Assembly (NCBI GenBank): GCA_030431635.1 | Contig: JAUIIL010000001.1 | Coordinates: 372,001-436,000, forward strand | DNA length: 64,000 nt | From: Bacteriovoracia bacterium | GTDB lineage: Bacteria > Bdellovibrionota > Bacteriovoracia > Bacteriovoracales > Bacteriovoracaceae | Direction: 5' to 3' | Shown here: in pieces, positions 8,212 through 16,953 of the stretch | Numbering within the stretch: the stretch's first letter is position 1 | Layout: each line of letters opens with the position of its first letter | Notes under the pieces: generated by a model | The model's input: only the letters and a program-made list of their open reading frames with translations | Told to the model about the DNA's origin: nothing | Databases searched by the model: none | Translations under genes and position numbers: made by a program

Positions 8212-9818
8212 ATATAGCTGACTTCATTGACAAAAATGCAATTGAAATCCCAGAGAGGAAATCAATTATTTGTTCTGATTCAAGTGGAGAGTATACCACT
8301 TATACTTTTAAAGAATTTCATTTAAGGTGTAATCAATTTGCTAATACTCTAATAGATAGAGGAGTTCAAAAAAGTGATAAAGTTCTTCTTTTTGTAAAAC
8401 CTTCTCTTGATTTTTCAGTTCTTGTTTTTGCTTTATTTAAAATAGGGGCGATTCCCATCTTTATGGATCCAGGAATGGGGCGCAAAAATCTTCTTCACTC
8501 TATCAAACAGTGCCGCCCAGATATTATGATTTCTGAGTGGCAAGTAAGTGTGATTAAGTTTTTTTATTTAAATATTTTTCAATCGATCAAAAAAACAATT
8601 ATTTTTGGAAAGGTTCCTTTTTTCAAGGAATCTTCTTTCAAAAAACAGTCAAAAGAAAGCAGTGCCTTATTTACGAATGCTCATATGGATGAGAAAGAAA
8701 TGGGGGCCATTTTATTTACTTCTGGTGGAACAGGAATACCTAAAGGAGTAGTCTATACGCAAGAGATTTTTAAACAACAAACTCTCATGCTTAAAGAGAT
8801 GTATTATTTAACACCTCAAGAAGTTGATTTACCCGGTTTCCCTCTTTTTTCTCTTTTTACTCTCGCTATTGGAATGAGCAGTTGTATTCCAGAGATGAAT
8901 CCAGCGAAACCTGCTCAAGTCGATCCTCAAAAAGTGGTTAAGAACATTATTGATAATAATGTGACTTTTGCAGCAGGCTCTCCTGCTATTTGGGATGTTG
9001 TTGCTAAGTATTGTATTGATAAAAACATGACCCTCTCGAAGGTCAAATATCTTGTTATGTTTGGGGCGCCTGTTTCCATAGAACTTCATGAAAAACTTAT
9101 AAAAATTCTTCCTCATGGCAACACGTATACCCCTTATGGAGCGACTGAATGTCTCCCCATAACTCATATCTCTGGACGTGAGGTTTTGGAAAAATATAAA
9201 GAGGGGTTTTTAAATGGAGCTGGTGTTTGTGTGGGAATTCCACTTAAAGGAGTTGAAGTTAAAATTATTAAGATAAGTGATGAGTTTCTTACGTCATTTG
9301 ATAAAGTAGAAGAGCTTGAGCAAGATTGTATTGGTGAAATCATAGTCTCTTCACCTACGGCCACTTCTGGTTATTATATGATGGATGAGCAAACACAAAA
9401 GGCCAAAATATATCAAGGTCATAAATTATGGCATCGAATGGGTGATGTTGGTTATCTTGATAAAGAAGGGAGTCTTTGGTTTTGTGGCCGTAAGGCCCAT
9501 AGGGTAGAACTTGAAAATAAAACTCTTTATAGTGTTCCAACTGAGTCTTATTTTAATCAGCACAGTGACGTTAAAAGAAGTGCTCTTATTCGTTATAAAG
9601 AGAAGAGTGCCGCTATTGTTATTGAACGTCATGATAAGAAGACCCACTTCACTTCTTTAGAGAAGGAGCAATTTATCCTTGAGTTAAAAAAGGTTGCTTA
9701 CCATTTCAGTGAACTTGATGAGATTAAAGAATTCTTTTTTAGTGCTGGTTTTCCAGTTGATGGACGACATAATATAAAAATTAATAGAGAGCAATTGGCC
9801 AATGAGTATGGGAAATAA
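8208..9818 (+). CDS. oleC: OleC, beta-lactone synthetase (AMP-binding superfamily)
   Basis: This ANL-superfamily adenylating enzyme is about 536 residues long. The ATP-binding loop is FTSGGTGIPKGVV, and TPYGATE and GDVGYLD motifs follow. OleC activates the beta-hydroxy acid made by OleD with ATP and closes the beta-lactone; earlier annotations call such proteins acyl-CoA synthetases. I take ATG 8208, which overlaps the oleB stop as ATGA; the in-frame ATG at 8175 lies inside oleB and adds 11 residues without family support. Confidence 0.92.
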   Translation: MNIADFIDKNAIEIPERKSIICSDSSGEYTTYTFKEFHLRCNQFANTLIDRGVQKSDKVLLFVKPSLDFSVLVFALFKIGAIPIFMDPGMGRKNLLHSIKQCRPDIMISEWQVSVIKFFYLNIFQSIKKTIIFGKVPFFKESSFKKQSKESSALFTNAHMDEKEMGAILFTSGGTGIPKGVVYTQEIFKQQTLMLKEMYYLTPQEVDLPGFPLFSLFTLAIGMSSCIPEMNPAKPAQVDPQKVVKNIIDNNVTFAAGSPAIWDVVAKYCIDKNMTLSKVKYLVMFGAPVSIELHEKLIKILPHGNTYTPYGATECLPITHISGREVLEKYKEGFLNGAGVCVGIPLKGVEVKIIKISDEFLTSFDKVEELEQDCIGEIIVSSPTATSGYYMMDEQTQKAKIYQGHKLWHRMGDVGYLDKEGSLWFCGRKAHRVELENKTLYSVPTESYFNQHSDVKRSALIRYKEKSAAIVIERHDKKTHFTSLEKEQFILELKKVAYHFSELDEIKEFFFSAGFPVDGRHNIKINREQLANEYGK

Positions 9819-10800
9819 GAAAGAAAAAGTTCTTGTCACTGGTGGAGGTGGCTTTTTAGGGAAGGCCATTATCAAATTTCTTATTCAAGATGAATTTGAA
9901 GTCTTCTCTTTTTCAAGAAGCTATTATCCAGAGCTTGAATCTTTAGGGGTTACGTGCATTCAGGGAGATTTAACAAATTATACAGATGTGAAAAGGGCCT
10001 TGGAGGGAATAGATGGGGTTTTTCATGTGGCCGCTTTGGCCGGAGTTTGGGGGAAGTATGAAGACTATTTTCAAACGAACGTCATAGGAACTAAAAATAT
10101 TGTCAATGCTTGTCTTGAGCTTGGAATCAAAAAACTGGTGTATACCAGCAGTCCAAGTGTTATCCTTGATAGTTCTGAATCATTATCTGGGGCCAATGAA
10201 AGTTTGGATTATCCTCAAAAATACTCAAATTTTTATGGAGAAACAAAAGCTGTGGCCGAACGTTATGTACTTTCTTCTAATGGAGAAAAAATATCAACAT
10301 GTGCACTCAGACCCCATTTAATATGGGGACCTGGTGACCCGCATATTTTTCCTCGAATATTTGGTAAGGCCCAAAAAAAACAACTAAGAATTATAGGAGA
10401 TGGGCTTAATAAGGTTGATATTATTTTTGTAGAAAACGCAGCGAAAGCTCACCTTCTCGCTTATAAAAAGCTAGCTCACCTTAGTGAGGTTGCTGGCCAA
10501 GCTTATTTTTTAGGTCAAGAAGAAGAAGTTTTTCTTTGGGATTTTATTAATGAGGTTCTCAAGAGAGGAGGATATAAAGCTATTAAGAAGAAAATACCAT
10601 TCAAGCTTGCTTATTTTATTGGATTCATATTTGAAGTTTTTTACCGAGCTTTGAGAATAACAAAAGAGCCTCCTCTGACAAGATTTGTTTGTAATCAACT
10701 TGGAAAGGATCATTATTTTTCTCATCAAAAAGCCAGGGCGCATTTTGGGTATTGTGCGGAAATTTCAACGCAAGAAGGACTTAATAGATTTTTTCATTAG
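9802..10800 (+). CDS. oleD: OleD, NAD(P)-dependent 2-alkyl-3-ketoalkanoate reductase
   Basis: This 332-residue extended short-chain dehydrogenase (3-beta-HSD type) has the nucleotide-binding motif VTGGGGFLG near residue 12 and the catalytic Tyr-x3-Lys in FYGETKAVAE, with TSSPSVI supplying the serine. OleD reduces the OleA product to the beta-hydroxy acid used by OleC. It overlaps the end of oleC by 17 bases (11 if ATG 9808 is the start). It is the last gene of the operon, converging with a phosphoesterase gene 7 bases away. Confidence 0.92.
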   Translation: MSMGNKKEKVLVTGGGGFLGKAIIKFLIQDEFEVFSFSRSYYPELESLGVTCIQGDLTNYTDVKRALEGIDGVFHVAALAGVWGKYEDYFQTNVIGTKNIVNACLELGIKKLVYTSSPSVILDSSESLSGANESLDYPQKYSNFYGETKAVAERYVLSSNGEKISTCALRPHLIWGPGDPHIFPRIFGKAQKKQLRIIGDGLNKVDIIFVENAAKAHLLAYKKLAHLSEVAGQAYFLGQEEEVFLWDFINEVLKRGGYKAIKKKIPFKLAYFIGFIFEVFYRALRITKEPPLTRFVCNQLGKDHYFSHQKARAHFGYCAEISTQEGLNRFFH

Positions 10801-10807
10801 TTAAGAT

Positions 10808-11731
10808 TCATCTTAACCCTTGTCCTAGTATTTGTTTTTTATGCCCCAGTTTTCTTTTACTCTTATCATCAACCTCAATAAATTCGTAACGGGCCTGGAT
10901 TTTTTTATGAGCTCCTTTTGAAAAGAGAACTACTATATAACCCAAGTTTGATTTTCCGTACCCTCCATGAGGTTTTTTTGTTAGTGTTCTTAATTTTGCT
11001 CCGGCCCCACTGATAAGCTGTGTTGTTCCTTGGTAAATTCCCTCATCTGAAAGATGATGATCGTGGCCAGAAATAAAAAGATCGGTTTTTCCTATAACAA
11101 ATTGATTTAAAAAACGCTTTAAGTAACCGCTAGCATTTCCATGCTCTCCTGAACTAACGTAGGGGTGGTGAGAGACAACGACTGAGAAAAGACACTTACT
11201 TTTAAATTGTGAAGTAACCTCTTTTAGCCAAGTGAGCTGTGTAAGCACAGCTTGCCGGTAAAGAAGGTAAGAGCTAATAGATTCGGTATCTAGATTAAGA
11301 AAACAGAGCCCATCTTGATATATTTCTGCATAAAAAAGGTTAGGAAAGAAAACAAAACGATTTTTTTCAGCAACTTTTATCCAGGCCATTTCATTTAATC
11401 GATGGTCATGATTTCCCATAACAGGTCTCATTAAGTTTTTTCGCTTCAAAAGATCCTGATAAGGGGAGAAGAATTTTTCTTTTAATTGAGAGTCGTTTTC
11501 ATCTTTAATTCCATTTGGATAAATAAGGTCTCCCAAAATTCTTATTTCATGGCAGTTTTCTTTTTCCAGCGCTTTGGCGACAATCTTTTGACCTTTTTCC
11601 CCAGTTCCAGTGTCACCCACAAAGCAAAACTTGTAGGGCTTGCTACTGGGAGTCGTTTCATAGCGAAAGGTAAAATTTTGAGCGAAAACCAGAGAAGAAA
11701 TAAAAGCTGTTAAAAAGAAGATAGTTTTCAT
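10808..11731 (-). CDS. Secreted metallophosphoesterase (purple acid phosphatase-like)
   Basis: This 307-residue protein has a Sec signal peptide (MKTIFFLTAFISSLVFAQ). The calcineurin-type metal-binding motifs occur in order: GDTGTGEKG, GDLIYPNG, GNHDHR, VVSHHPYVSSGEHG and SGHDHH. It probably hydrolyses phosphomonoesters in the periplasm or outside the cell. The substrate is unknown. It converges on oleD and has its own upstream region. Confidence 0.85.
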   Translation of the reverse strand: MKTIFFLTAFISSLVFAQNFTFRYETTPSSKPYKFCFVGDTGTGEKGQKIVAKALEKENCHEIRILGDLIYPNGIKDENDSQLKEKFFSPYQDLLKRKNLMRPVMGNHDHRLNEMAWIKVAEKNRFVFFPNLFYAEIYQDGLCFLNLDTESISSYLLYRQAVLTQLTWLKEVTSQFKSKCLFSVVVSHHPYVSSGEHGNASGYLKRFLNQFVIGKTDLFISGHDHHLSDEGIYQGTTQLISGAGAKLRTLTKKPHGGYGKSNLGYIVVLFSKGAHKKIQARYEFIEVDDKSKRKLGHKKQILGQGLR

Positions 11732-11776
11732 CAGGCACTCTTTTTCTTTTTATTTAATCAAATCAGAAAGGCTTTG

Positions 11777-12358
11777 TTAAGTTGAACTTTTCTTTATCAT
11801 TCGATTAAATGACGAAGGATTCATCCCAAAATGAAGGGCCAAATGATATTGTGGAATCCTTGAGAGAAGATCGGGGTGCTCTTTCTGGTACTTTTTATAG
11901 CGAGTTTTTCCATCAAGAGTGAGGAGTTCTAGTTCTCTTTCAGATTTAATAATAAAATTGGTCTCCATGAACTTTCTACTGATAAGACTCCAGAAAGGAT
12001 CTTGCTCATAAAAGGACTCGAAGGCTTTATAATCTATTTCATAGAGAACTGTATCTTCAAGTGACTCGATTCCCATAGGAGAGGGTTTATTTGTTAAGAG
12101 AGGGTAATAGGCCGCGACAACTTCGTTTTCTTTCTTAAAGGATTGATTAAATTCAAGGCCATCTCCAGTGATAACATAAAAGCGCACAAGACCCTTTTGA
12201 ATAAAGGCGATTTTTTCGACTTTATCTCCAATATTCACGTAGTGCTCATTTTTGGAGATCTGCTTTTTTTTAAGTAAAGGTTTTAATTTTTCCCAACGCT
12301 GCTCTCCTAAAGGCATTAATTTGTTGAGATGGTCCCAGATGAAATTAATTTCTGACAT
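11777..12358 (-). CDS. Crp/Fnr-family transcriptional regulator
   Basis: The 193-residue protein has an N-terminal cyclic-nucleotide-binding-type beta-roll (VNIGDKVEKIAFIQKGLVRFYV, shown in part as IGDKVEKIAFIQKGLVRF) and a C-terminal helix-turn-helix (RIPQYHLALHFGMNPSSFNR). The linker LLTLDGKTRYKKYQKEHP is typical of the Bacteroidetes-like Crp subgroup with a compact C-terminus. No Fnr-type cysteine cluster is seen. It lies divergent from the pseudouridine synthase gene. The ligand and targets are unknown. Confidence 0.85.
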   Translation of the reverse strand: MSEINFIWDHLNKLMPLGEQRWEKLKPLLKKKQISKNEHYVNIGDKVEKIAFIQKGLVRFYVITGDGLEFNQSFKKENEVVAAYYPLLTNKPSPMGIESLEDTVLYEIDYKAFESFYEQDPFWSLISRKFMETNFIIKSERELELLTLDGKTRYKKYQKEHPDLLSRIPQYHLALHFGMNPSSFNRMIKKSST

Positions 12359-12408
12359 TCTAGATTCCCCTCTATTTAAAAATATTAAAATTTATGTATC
12401 ATAGGGGT

Positions 12409-12975
12409 ATGCATCTATATATCGCACTACACAAGCCCTATGGAGTTCTTTCACAGTTTACCCCAGATACGCCTGGTCAGAGGACTCTTGAAGAATTTGG
12501 GCTTCCGAAAGACGTTTACTCGGTTGGTAGACTTGACAAAGATAGTGAAGGTCTTTTGATTCTCACTAATGATGGAGTTCTAAAGAATAAACTACTAGAT
12601 CCCAAATTTGGTCATAAAAGAACTTATTGGGTTCAAGTTGAAGGTGTTCCAAGTCCTGAGGCCTTAGAAAAGTTAAGAGAGGGTGTTTTTATTAAAGATT
12701 ATAAAACCAGGCCCACTGAAGTGGAAATTCTCTCCCATCCACCAGTTGATTATGAGCGTGATCCGCCTATTAGAGAGCGAAAAAATATTCCGACGACTTG
12801 GATAGAAATAACTCTAAGTGAAGGAAAAAACAGGCAGGTGAGAAAGATGACTGCTTCTGTTGGGTATCCTACACTTAGACTTATTCGAAAAAGCTTTGGA
12901 AATATTTCCTTGGGGAAGTTACAATTAGGTGAGTGGATTGAGATTAAACGCAAAGACCTTCTAGGTCATTCATGA
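12409..12975 (+). CDS. rluE: RsuA/RluE-family pseudouridine synthase
   Basis: The catalytic motif VGRLDKDSEGLLILTNDG contains the catalytic Asp. ALHKPYGVLSQF at the start and EGKNRQVRKM near the end are typical of the single-domain RluE subgroup, which modifies 23S rRNA U2457 in E. coli. There is no S4 domain. ATG 12409 fits family N-termini best; an in-frame ATG at 12394 would add five residues. Neither has a well-spaced ribosome site, and GGGG lies only a few bases before 12409. Confidence 0.85.
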   Translation: MHLYIALHKPYGVLSQFTPDTPGQRTLEEFGLPKDVYSVGRLDKDSEGLLILTNDGVLKNKLLDPKFGHKRTYWVQVEGVPSPEALEKLREGVFIKDYKTRPTEVEILSHPPVDYERDPPIRERKNIPTTWIEITLSEGKNRQVRKMTASVGYPTLRLIRKSFGNISLGKLQLGEWIEIKRKDLLGHS

Positions 12976-12988
12976 AAAAGGAATTTTT

Positions 12989-13738
12989 ATGAAAAATGTT
13001 ATTTTATGTTTTGCTTTCATTTTTGGAACTGCTTTGGCCCAATCCCCTGATTTAACAATACCAAGCGAATCACAACTTAAGGCCATTTTAAAAGATTTTA
13101 GTGGGAATATGGTTCCTTCAACTGCAACGGGGGCGCATTCTGCTAATTTAATGGGATTTGAGTTTGGACTTGTGGCCTCAACCATTGAATCTCCTAATCT
13201 AGAAGCTGAAGATTCTGATATTGATAAACTCGCTAATGCCGGTTTATACGCGAAGCTTGAAATTCCTTTTGGACTTGGAGCTGAAATTATTCATGCTCCT
13301 TTTAAAACAGATGACCTTGACTATAATTATACGAGTGTGGCCGGAGCGATTTCTTTTTCGGGAACTTTTTTTGATACAAAACTAAAGCTTTTCGTCATTA
13401 ACTCAACAATTGAGTTCACCGACAGCAGTTCAGCAGTTGTAAGCTACAAAAACCAGGGTTATGGAACAACTCTCACGTTCGGAAAAAAATTCTTAATTAT
13501 CGAACCTTATGTAGGAGTTGGTTATGTTGACTCTGAAAGTACGATGACGGCCACGGCTTCAGCTGTTTTTGGTGGAAGTACTTACGTCCAAAATTTGGCC
13601 TCTGCTGGTATTTCTGAAAGCGATGTTTATTTTTATGGTGGACTTGATCTCGACCTACTTTTTGTCAGTGTTGGTCTAGAGGTCTCAAACCCTTATGGAA
13701 ATAACAAAATTGCTGGAAGACTAGCTTTTGGTTTCTAG
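12989..13738 (+). CDS. Predicted outer-membrane beta-barrel protein
   Basis: The 249-residue protein begins with a signal peptide (MKNVILCFAFIFGTALAQ). Alternating amphipathic strands follow, and the C-terminus ends in aromatic phenylalanine (GRLAFGF), as outer-membrane barrels do. A weak resemblance to the DUF6588 barrel family is noted but not certain. The gene follows rluE by 13 bases and overlaps the convergent CPBP protease gene by 4 bases at its end. Function is unknown. Confidence 0.65.
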   Translation: MKNVILCFAFIFGTALAQSPDLTIPSESQLKAILKDFSGNMVPSTATGAHSANLMGFEFGLVASTIESPNLEAEDSDIDKLANAGLYAKLEIPFGLGAEIIHAPFKTDDLDYNYTSVAGAISFSGTFFDTKLKLFVINSTIEFTDSSSAVVSYKNQGYGTTLTFGKKFLIIEPYVGVGYVDSESTMTATASAVFGGSTYVQNLASAGISESDVYFYGGLDLDLLFVSVGLEVSNPYGNNKIAGRLAFGF

Positions 13739-14352
13739 GCCAAATAACTCCAAAAGTGAGTGAGGAAAAACCCTAAATTGAAGCTCATATGTAAGGCCAC
13801 AAGGGTCGTGTAGGATCGTCTTTGATAAAAATCTAAGGCCCACATGACTCCTATGAACAAAGTGTATAAAGTTTGAAACAGGACAAAAGTTTTAAAATTA
13901 TCTGGGACTAAATAATAAGCATAGAAGTGTGATGCACTAAAAAAAAGACTTGTTAAAATGATATGATCGTATTTAAAGCGCAAGGGCATATTCTCAATAA
14001 GTTTCCAAAAACCTAGGCGAAACAATAACTCTTCAACCACTGGCCCTAACAAAACCATATGAAAAAAGAGGCTTGGCTCCTGAAAATCAAATGGGATACT
14101 CCATTGATTAAAACGTGCGGTTGCGAGACAAATCCCCCCTAATAAAAAATAAATGAAAAAAAGACGCTTATCAAAGAAAAAATTAATAAAATCGATTCCC
14201 TCCCAATAAATAATAATACAAGTAAGTGCAAAGAGTACTTCGAATAAGAGTGAGCTATAACTTGGTAAAGAGAGAAGATCTAATAGGTAGTAGCGCACAA
14301 GTACATAGAAAAGAAAAAGGAGGTAAGGTAAGATTTTTTTCATCCCTCTCAT
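13735..14352 (-). CDS. CPBP-family intramembrane metalloprotease
   Basis: This 205-residue multi-spanning membrane protein contains the CPBP/CAAX-prenyl-protease motif GPVVEELLFRLGFW (EExxxR), then SASHFYAY and ALHMSFNLG with the metal-binding histidines. Family members cleave membrane-anchored substrates or mediate immunity to bacteriocins. No partner is obvious here. The end overlaps the barrel gene by 4 bases on the opposite strand. Confidence 0.82.
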   Translation of the reverse strand: MRGMKKILPYLLFLFYVLVRYYLLDLLSLPSYSSLLFEVLFALTCIIIYWEGIDFINFFFDKRLFFIYFLLGGICLATARFNQWSIPFDFQEPSLFFHMVLLGPVVEELLFRLGFWKLIENMPLRFKYDHIILTSLFFSASHFYAYYLVPDNFKTFVLFQTLYTLFIGVMWALDFYQRRSYTTLVALHMSFNLGFFLTHFWSYLA

Positions 14353-14558
14353 TTTAGCTTAAAAATAGTTGTTAGAAAACTCTAAAACTTTGTTATATTG
14401 GGCACTTGGCCGTTAAAGCTGATCATTATTTTGACACCATAAATAAAATTCAAAAAATGTCATTGGCCTATCCCCTTAGATTATAATGATTCCTATTAAC
14501 TATCATGGTGATGTAATATCTTTTATTTTGAGTGTCAGTTCAAATAGAGTAAAACTAG

Positions 14559-15803
14559 ATGAGAATAAGAGTAAATAAAATTATCTTGCTTCTTTTGATG
14601 ATCTCTTCAGTGGAAGCTTCATCTTTTTTTATAGAGAGCTTTTTTCAAAGGAATCATTGTGAGAAATTATTTAAAAACATTGATAAAACTGAAAATGTAA
14701 TAGAGATAAATAGTAGCAAGATAAATCTTTTAGGATTAAAGAGAAAAACAATCGAGGGTTATATCAAGCAGCTCGATCCATTTCATTTAGAGCAGAATCC
14801 TGAAATAACTTTGAGATTGACGAAAAACTTTACTTTAGTGATTAAAAGTAATGATGACTATTCTATTGAAAGAGCTCGTATTGGGTTATATTCTCTTTAT
14901 CTGCAAAAAATTGGAGTAGCTCATAAACTAATTAGAGAGTCTGAGGGGACAGATGGTGCATATTTGTGGTTTCTTGAAATACTGCCAAGCCAATCAAATT
15001 ATTTAGCTAAAATGGCCCAAAAACTAAAACAAGATTTTCCAAGCTTTAGGCTTGGATTCTTTTCTTTATTGCCAAGTTATCAGCATGTTAATATTCCGTT
15101 TCGTACTGAAAGAGACAATTTTAAGGGTGTATCTAGCTTTATTGGGTTAAACTTATCAGATTTAGAGAAGAAAAAATTAAATGTAGTTGAATTAGATCAT
15201 GAAATAGGACATGCGATAATGGGTCTTCCTGATAATTCAGACCATTATCTACGAGGGCAGTATTATACTGAAGGAGAGTATCTCTATAGTAATGGAAGTT
15301 TTGACGAGGTATTGCAAATAATCCGTTCAATAAAAAAAGAGATCGAAGAGCATAATTTTTATAAAAATGATCCTGATTCTTTTTTCTCTTCAAGAGTAGA
15401 TTATATTAGTAACATGTCACAAGTCCTCCTCTCTCTATCTAAAATTAAACTTAACAGTTTAGCGACTCAAATTGAAAAAAAGGTAGCTAAATTCAAATTT
15501 ATGATTGGACAAAATGAGGTCGTTTACGTTGAAATTTCAAATTTAGGTAACTCATCCTCGTTTAGCATAGTTCTCCCCTCTAAAAAATTTGGAAAAGATA
15601 AAGAGAAAATAGTGAAGAGTTTTCCAGAACGTCTAAGAAAATACTCTGAATGGGTAAAAGAAGTTGATAGAAACTTTGAAGATTTAATTACTACTAACAA
15701 TCAAAACATAGTTAAAAACTGGTATAATTTTTCAATAAATATGTTAAAGAAAGTTGAAGGACTTGACGATCTATTACCTCCAGAAAATCTTTTATCAAAT
15801 TAA
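14559..15803 (+). CDS. Secreted protein with HEIGH (HExxH) motif, putative zinc metallopeptidase
   Basis: The 414-residue protein has a short signal peptide (MRIRVNKIILLLLMISSVEAS). Near residue 218 is ELDHEIGHAIMGLPDN, an HExxH zinc-binding motif followed by a glycine and an Asp that could serve as third ligand. The spacing differs from the metzincin HExxHxxGxxH consensus, so the family is unassigned. The C-terminal third is lysine- and glutamate-rich. The gene holds only one GGCC tetramer, unlike its neighbours, which may indicate acquisition. The upstream 200 bases contain a TTGACA (about 14433) without a matching -10 box. Confidence 0.6.
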   Translation: MRIRVNKIILLLLMISSVEASSFFIESFFQRNHCEKLFKNIDKTENVIEINSSKINLLGLKRKTIEGYIKQLDPFHLEQNPEITLRLTKNFTLVIKSNDDYSIERARIGLYSLYLQKIGVAHKLIRESEGTDGAYLWFLEILPSQSNYLAKMAQKLKQDFPSFRLGFFSLLPSYQHVNIPFRTERDNFKGVSSFIGLNLSDLEKKKLNVVELDHEIGHAIMGLPDNSDHYLRGQYYTEGEYLYSNGSFDEVLQIIRSIKKEIEEHNFYKNDPDSFFSSRVDYISNMSQVLLSLSKIKLNSLATQIEKKVAKFKFMIGQNEVVYVEISNLGNSSSFSIVLPSKKFGKDKEKIVKSFPERLRKYSEWVKEVDRNFEDLITTNNQNIVKNWYNFSINMLKKVEGLDDLLPPENLLSN

Positions 15804-15809
15804 GTAAAA

Positions 15810-16148
15810 CTATTTAGGGTCAAGAGTGAGTTTTAACTCAAGAGCCCGACCTGAAGTTGTGGCCGGAAATTTCATGTCATTAACAACCTTAAGTATACAA
15901 TCAGCTGTTTTTTCATTCAGTTTACCAGAAACTTCACTGGAGTGAGTTTGACCGTTTGAAAGAATGATAAAATTTAAAAAAACCTTTTGGCCCTCGTTCT
16001 CTAGGCCACAGTCTGTGAATTCATCATCATAACCATTAAAAACTTTCATAATCACTTTTTGATCGCTTTCATAGGAGTAGGAATCTCCTTGAAGCTTCGT
16101 TTGAGAGCAAGCAATAAAGAGGATGATGAAAAGAAGATGATAAAACAT
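15810..16148 (-). CDS. Lipoprotein with TonB/AgmX-like C-terminal domain
   Basis: Starting at ATG 16148, four bases after the FabI-like stop, gives a 112-residue lipoprotein with lipobox FIAC (Cys14). Residues about 50-105 resemble the AgmX/PglI-type TonB C-terminal fold (VFLNFIILSNGQ, then CILKVVNDMKFP). A longer in-frame start upstream would overlap the previous gene and bury the signal. It is the last gene of the second lipid operon; any link to lipid metabolism is only positional. Confidence 0.6.
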   Translation of the reverse strand: MFYHLLFIILFIACSQTKLQGDSYSYESDQKVIMKVFNGYDDEFTDCGLENEGQKVFLNFIILSNGQTHSSEVSGKLNEKTADCILKVVNDMKFPATTSGRALELKLTLDPK

Positions 16149-16152
16149 AGGA

Positions 16153-16953
16153 TTAAAGAAGCTCTTTTGCTGCGCTTTTAACGAGGTTCTCATCAAAACC
16201 ATTACAATTCATACCGGCGTCGACGTAAACTGTTGTCGCGTTAATTCCAGAGGAGCGCTCACTTAGAAGAAAGAGAGCAGTATCGGCAACTTCTTGTGTT
16301 TGAACGGCTTTCTTTCTAAGAGTCATTTGTTCAGAGAAAACGTAGTTTTCAATATAATTAGGAATTCCCGCTGAAGCGGATGTTTTAAGTGGACCGGCAC
16401 CAATGGCATTAAATCTTACTTGAGAAAACAAGCTAAAGCTTTTTGCCAGATAATGAACATTAGATTCTAGCATGGCCTTAATAGGACCTAAATAACCATA
16501 AGAAGTGGCCTTCGTATTTGAAATGGAAATAGTTATGACAGATGCTTTTTCTTTTAAAATATCTTTGAGCTGATTGGCCAAAAGAGTAAGAGAAAAACAA
16601 GAAATCCTGCAAGCTTGAGCGTAGTCTTTCCAGCTTGTTTCATGAAAAGCTTTAAGGCCATCAGAAAAATTAGCAAAAGCTATAGAATGAACAAAGCCAT
16701 CAAGTTTAATCTCTTTCTCGTTTAGGTGCTTTGTGAGTAATTCAATCTGATTATCATCTTCAACATTACAAACAATAATCTCTGAGTCAGGAAAGAGTTT
16801 TTGCGCTTTCTCTAAATTCTCTTCATTTTGAACAGTTAAAAAGACATTGGCCTTTTGCTCTAGAAGAGCTTTTGCAATAAAAGTGGCTACACTTTTTTTA
16901 TTGGCCACTCCACAAATAAGAAAATTTTTATTTTCAAGGTTTAGATAACTCAT
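16153..16953 (-). CDS. FabI-like enoyl-ACP reductase (SDR)
   Basis: The 266-residue protein shows the FabI pattern: N-terminal ICGVANKKSVATFIAKAL, SIAFAN in mid-sequence, and Tyr152-x6-Lys159 (SYGYLGPIKAMLESNVHYLA), the enoyl reductase spacing. FabI reduces the trans-2 double bond of acyl-ACP with NAD(P)H. It overlaps the FabZ-like gene by ATGA. Its sequence departs from housekeeping FabI in several places (for example CGVANKKS for the usual xGVANxxS and no AERA motif), so it may be a pathway-specific paralogue. Confidence 0.8.
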   Translation of the reverse strand: MSYLNLENKNFLICGVANKKSVATFIAKALLEQKANVFLTVQNEENLEKAQKLFPDSEIIVCNVEDDNQIELLTKHLNEKEIKLDGFVHSIAFANFSDGLKAFHETSWKDYAQACRISCFSLTLLANQLKDILKEKASVITISISNTKATSYGYLGPIKAMLESNVHYLAKSFSLFSQVRFNAIGAGPLKTSASAGIPNYIENYVFSEQMTLRKKAVQTQEVADTALFLLSERSSGINATTVYVDAGMNCNGFDENLVKSAAKELL

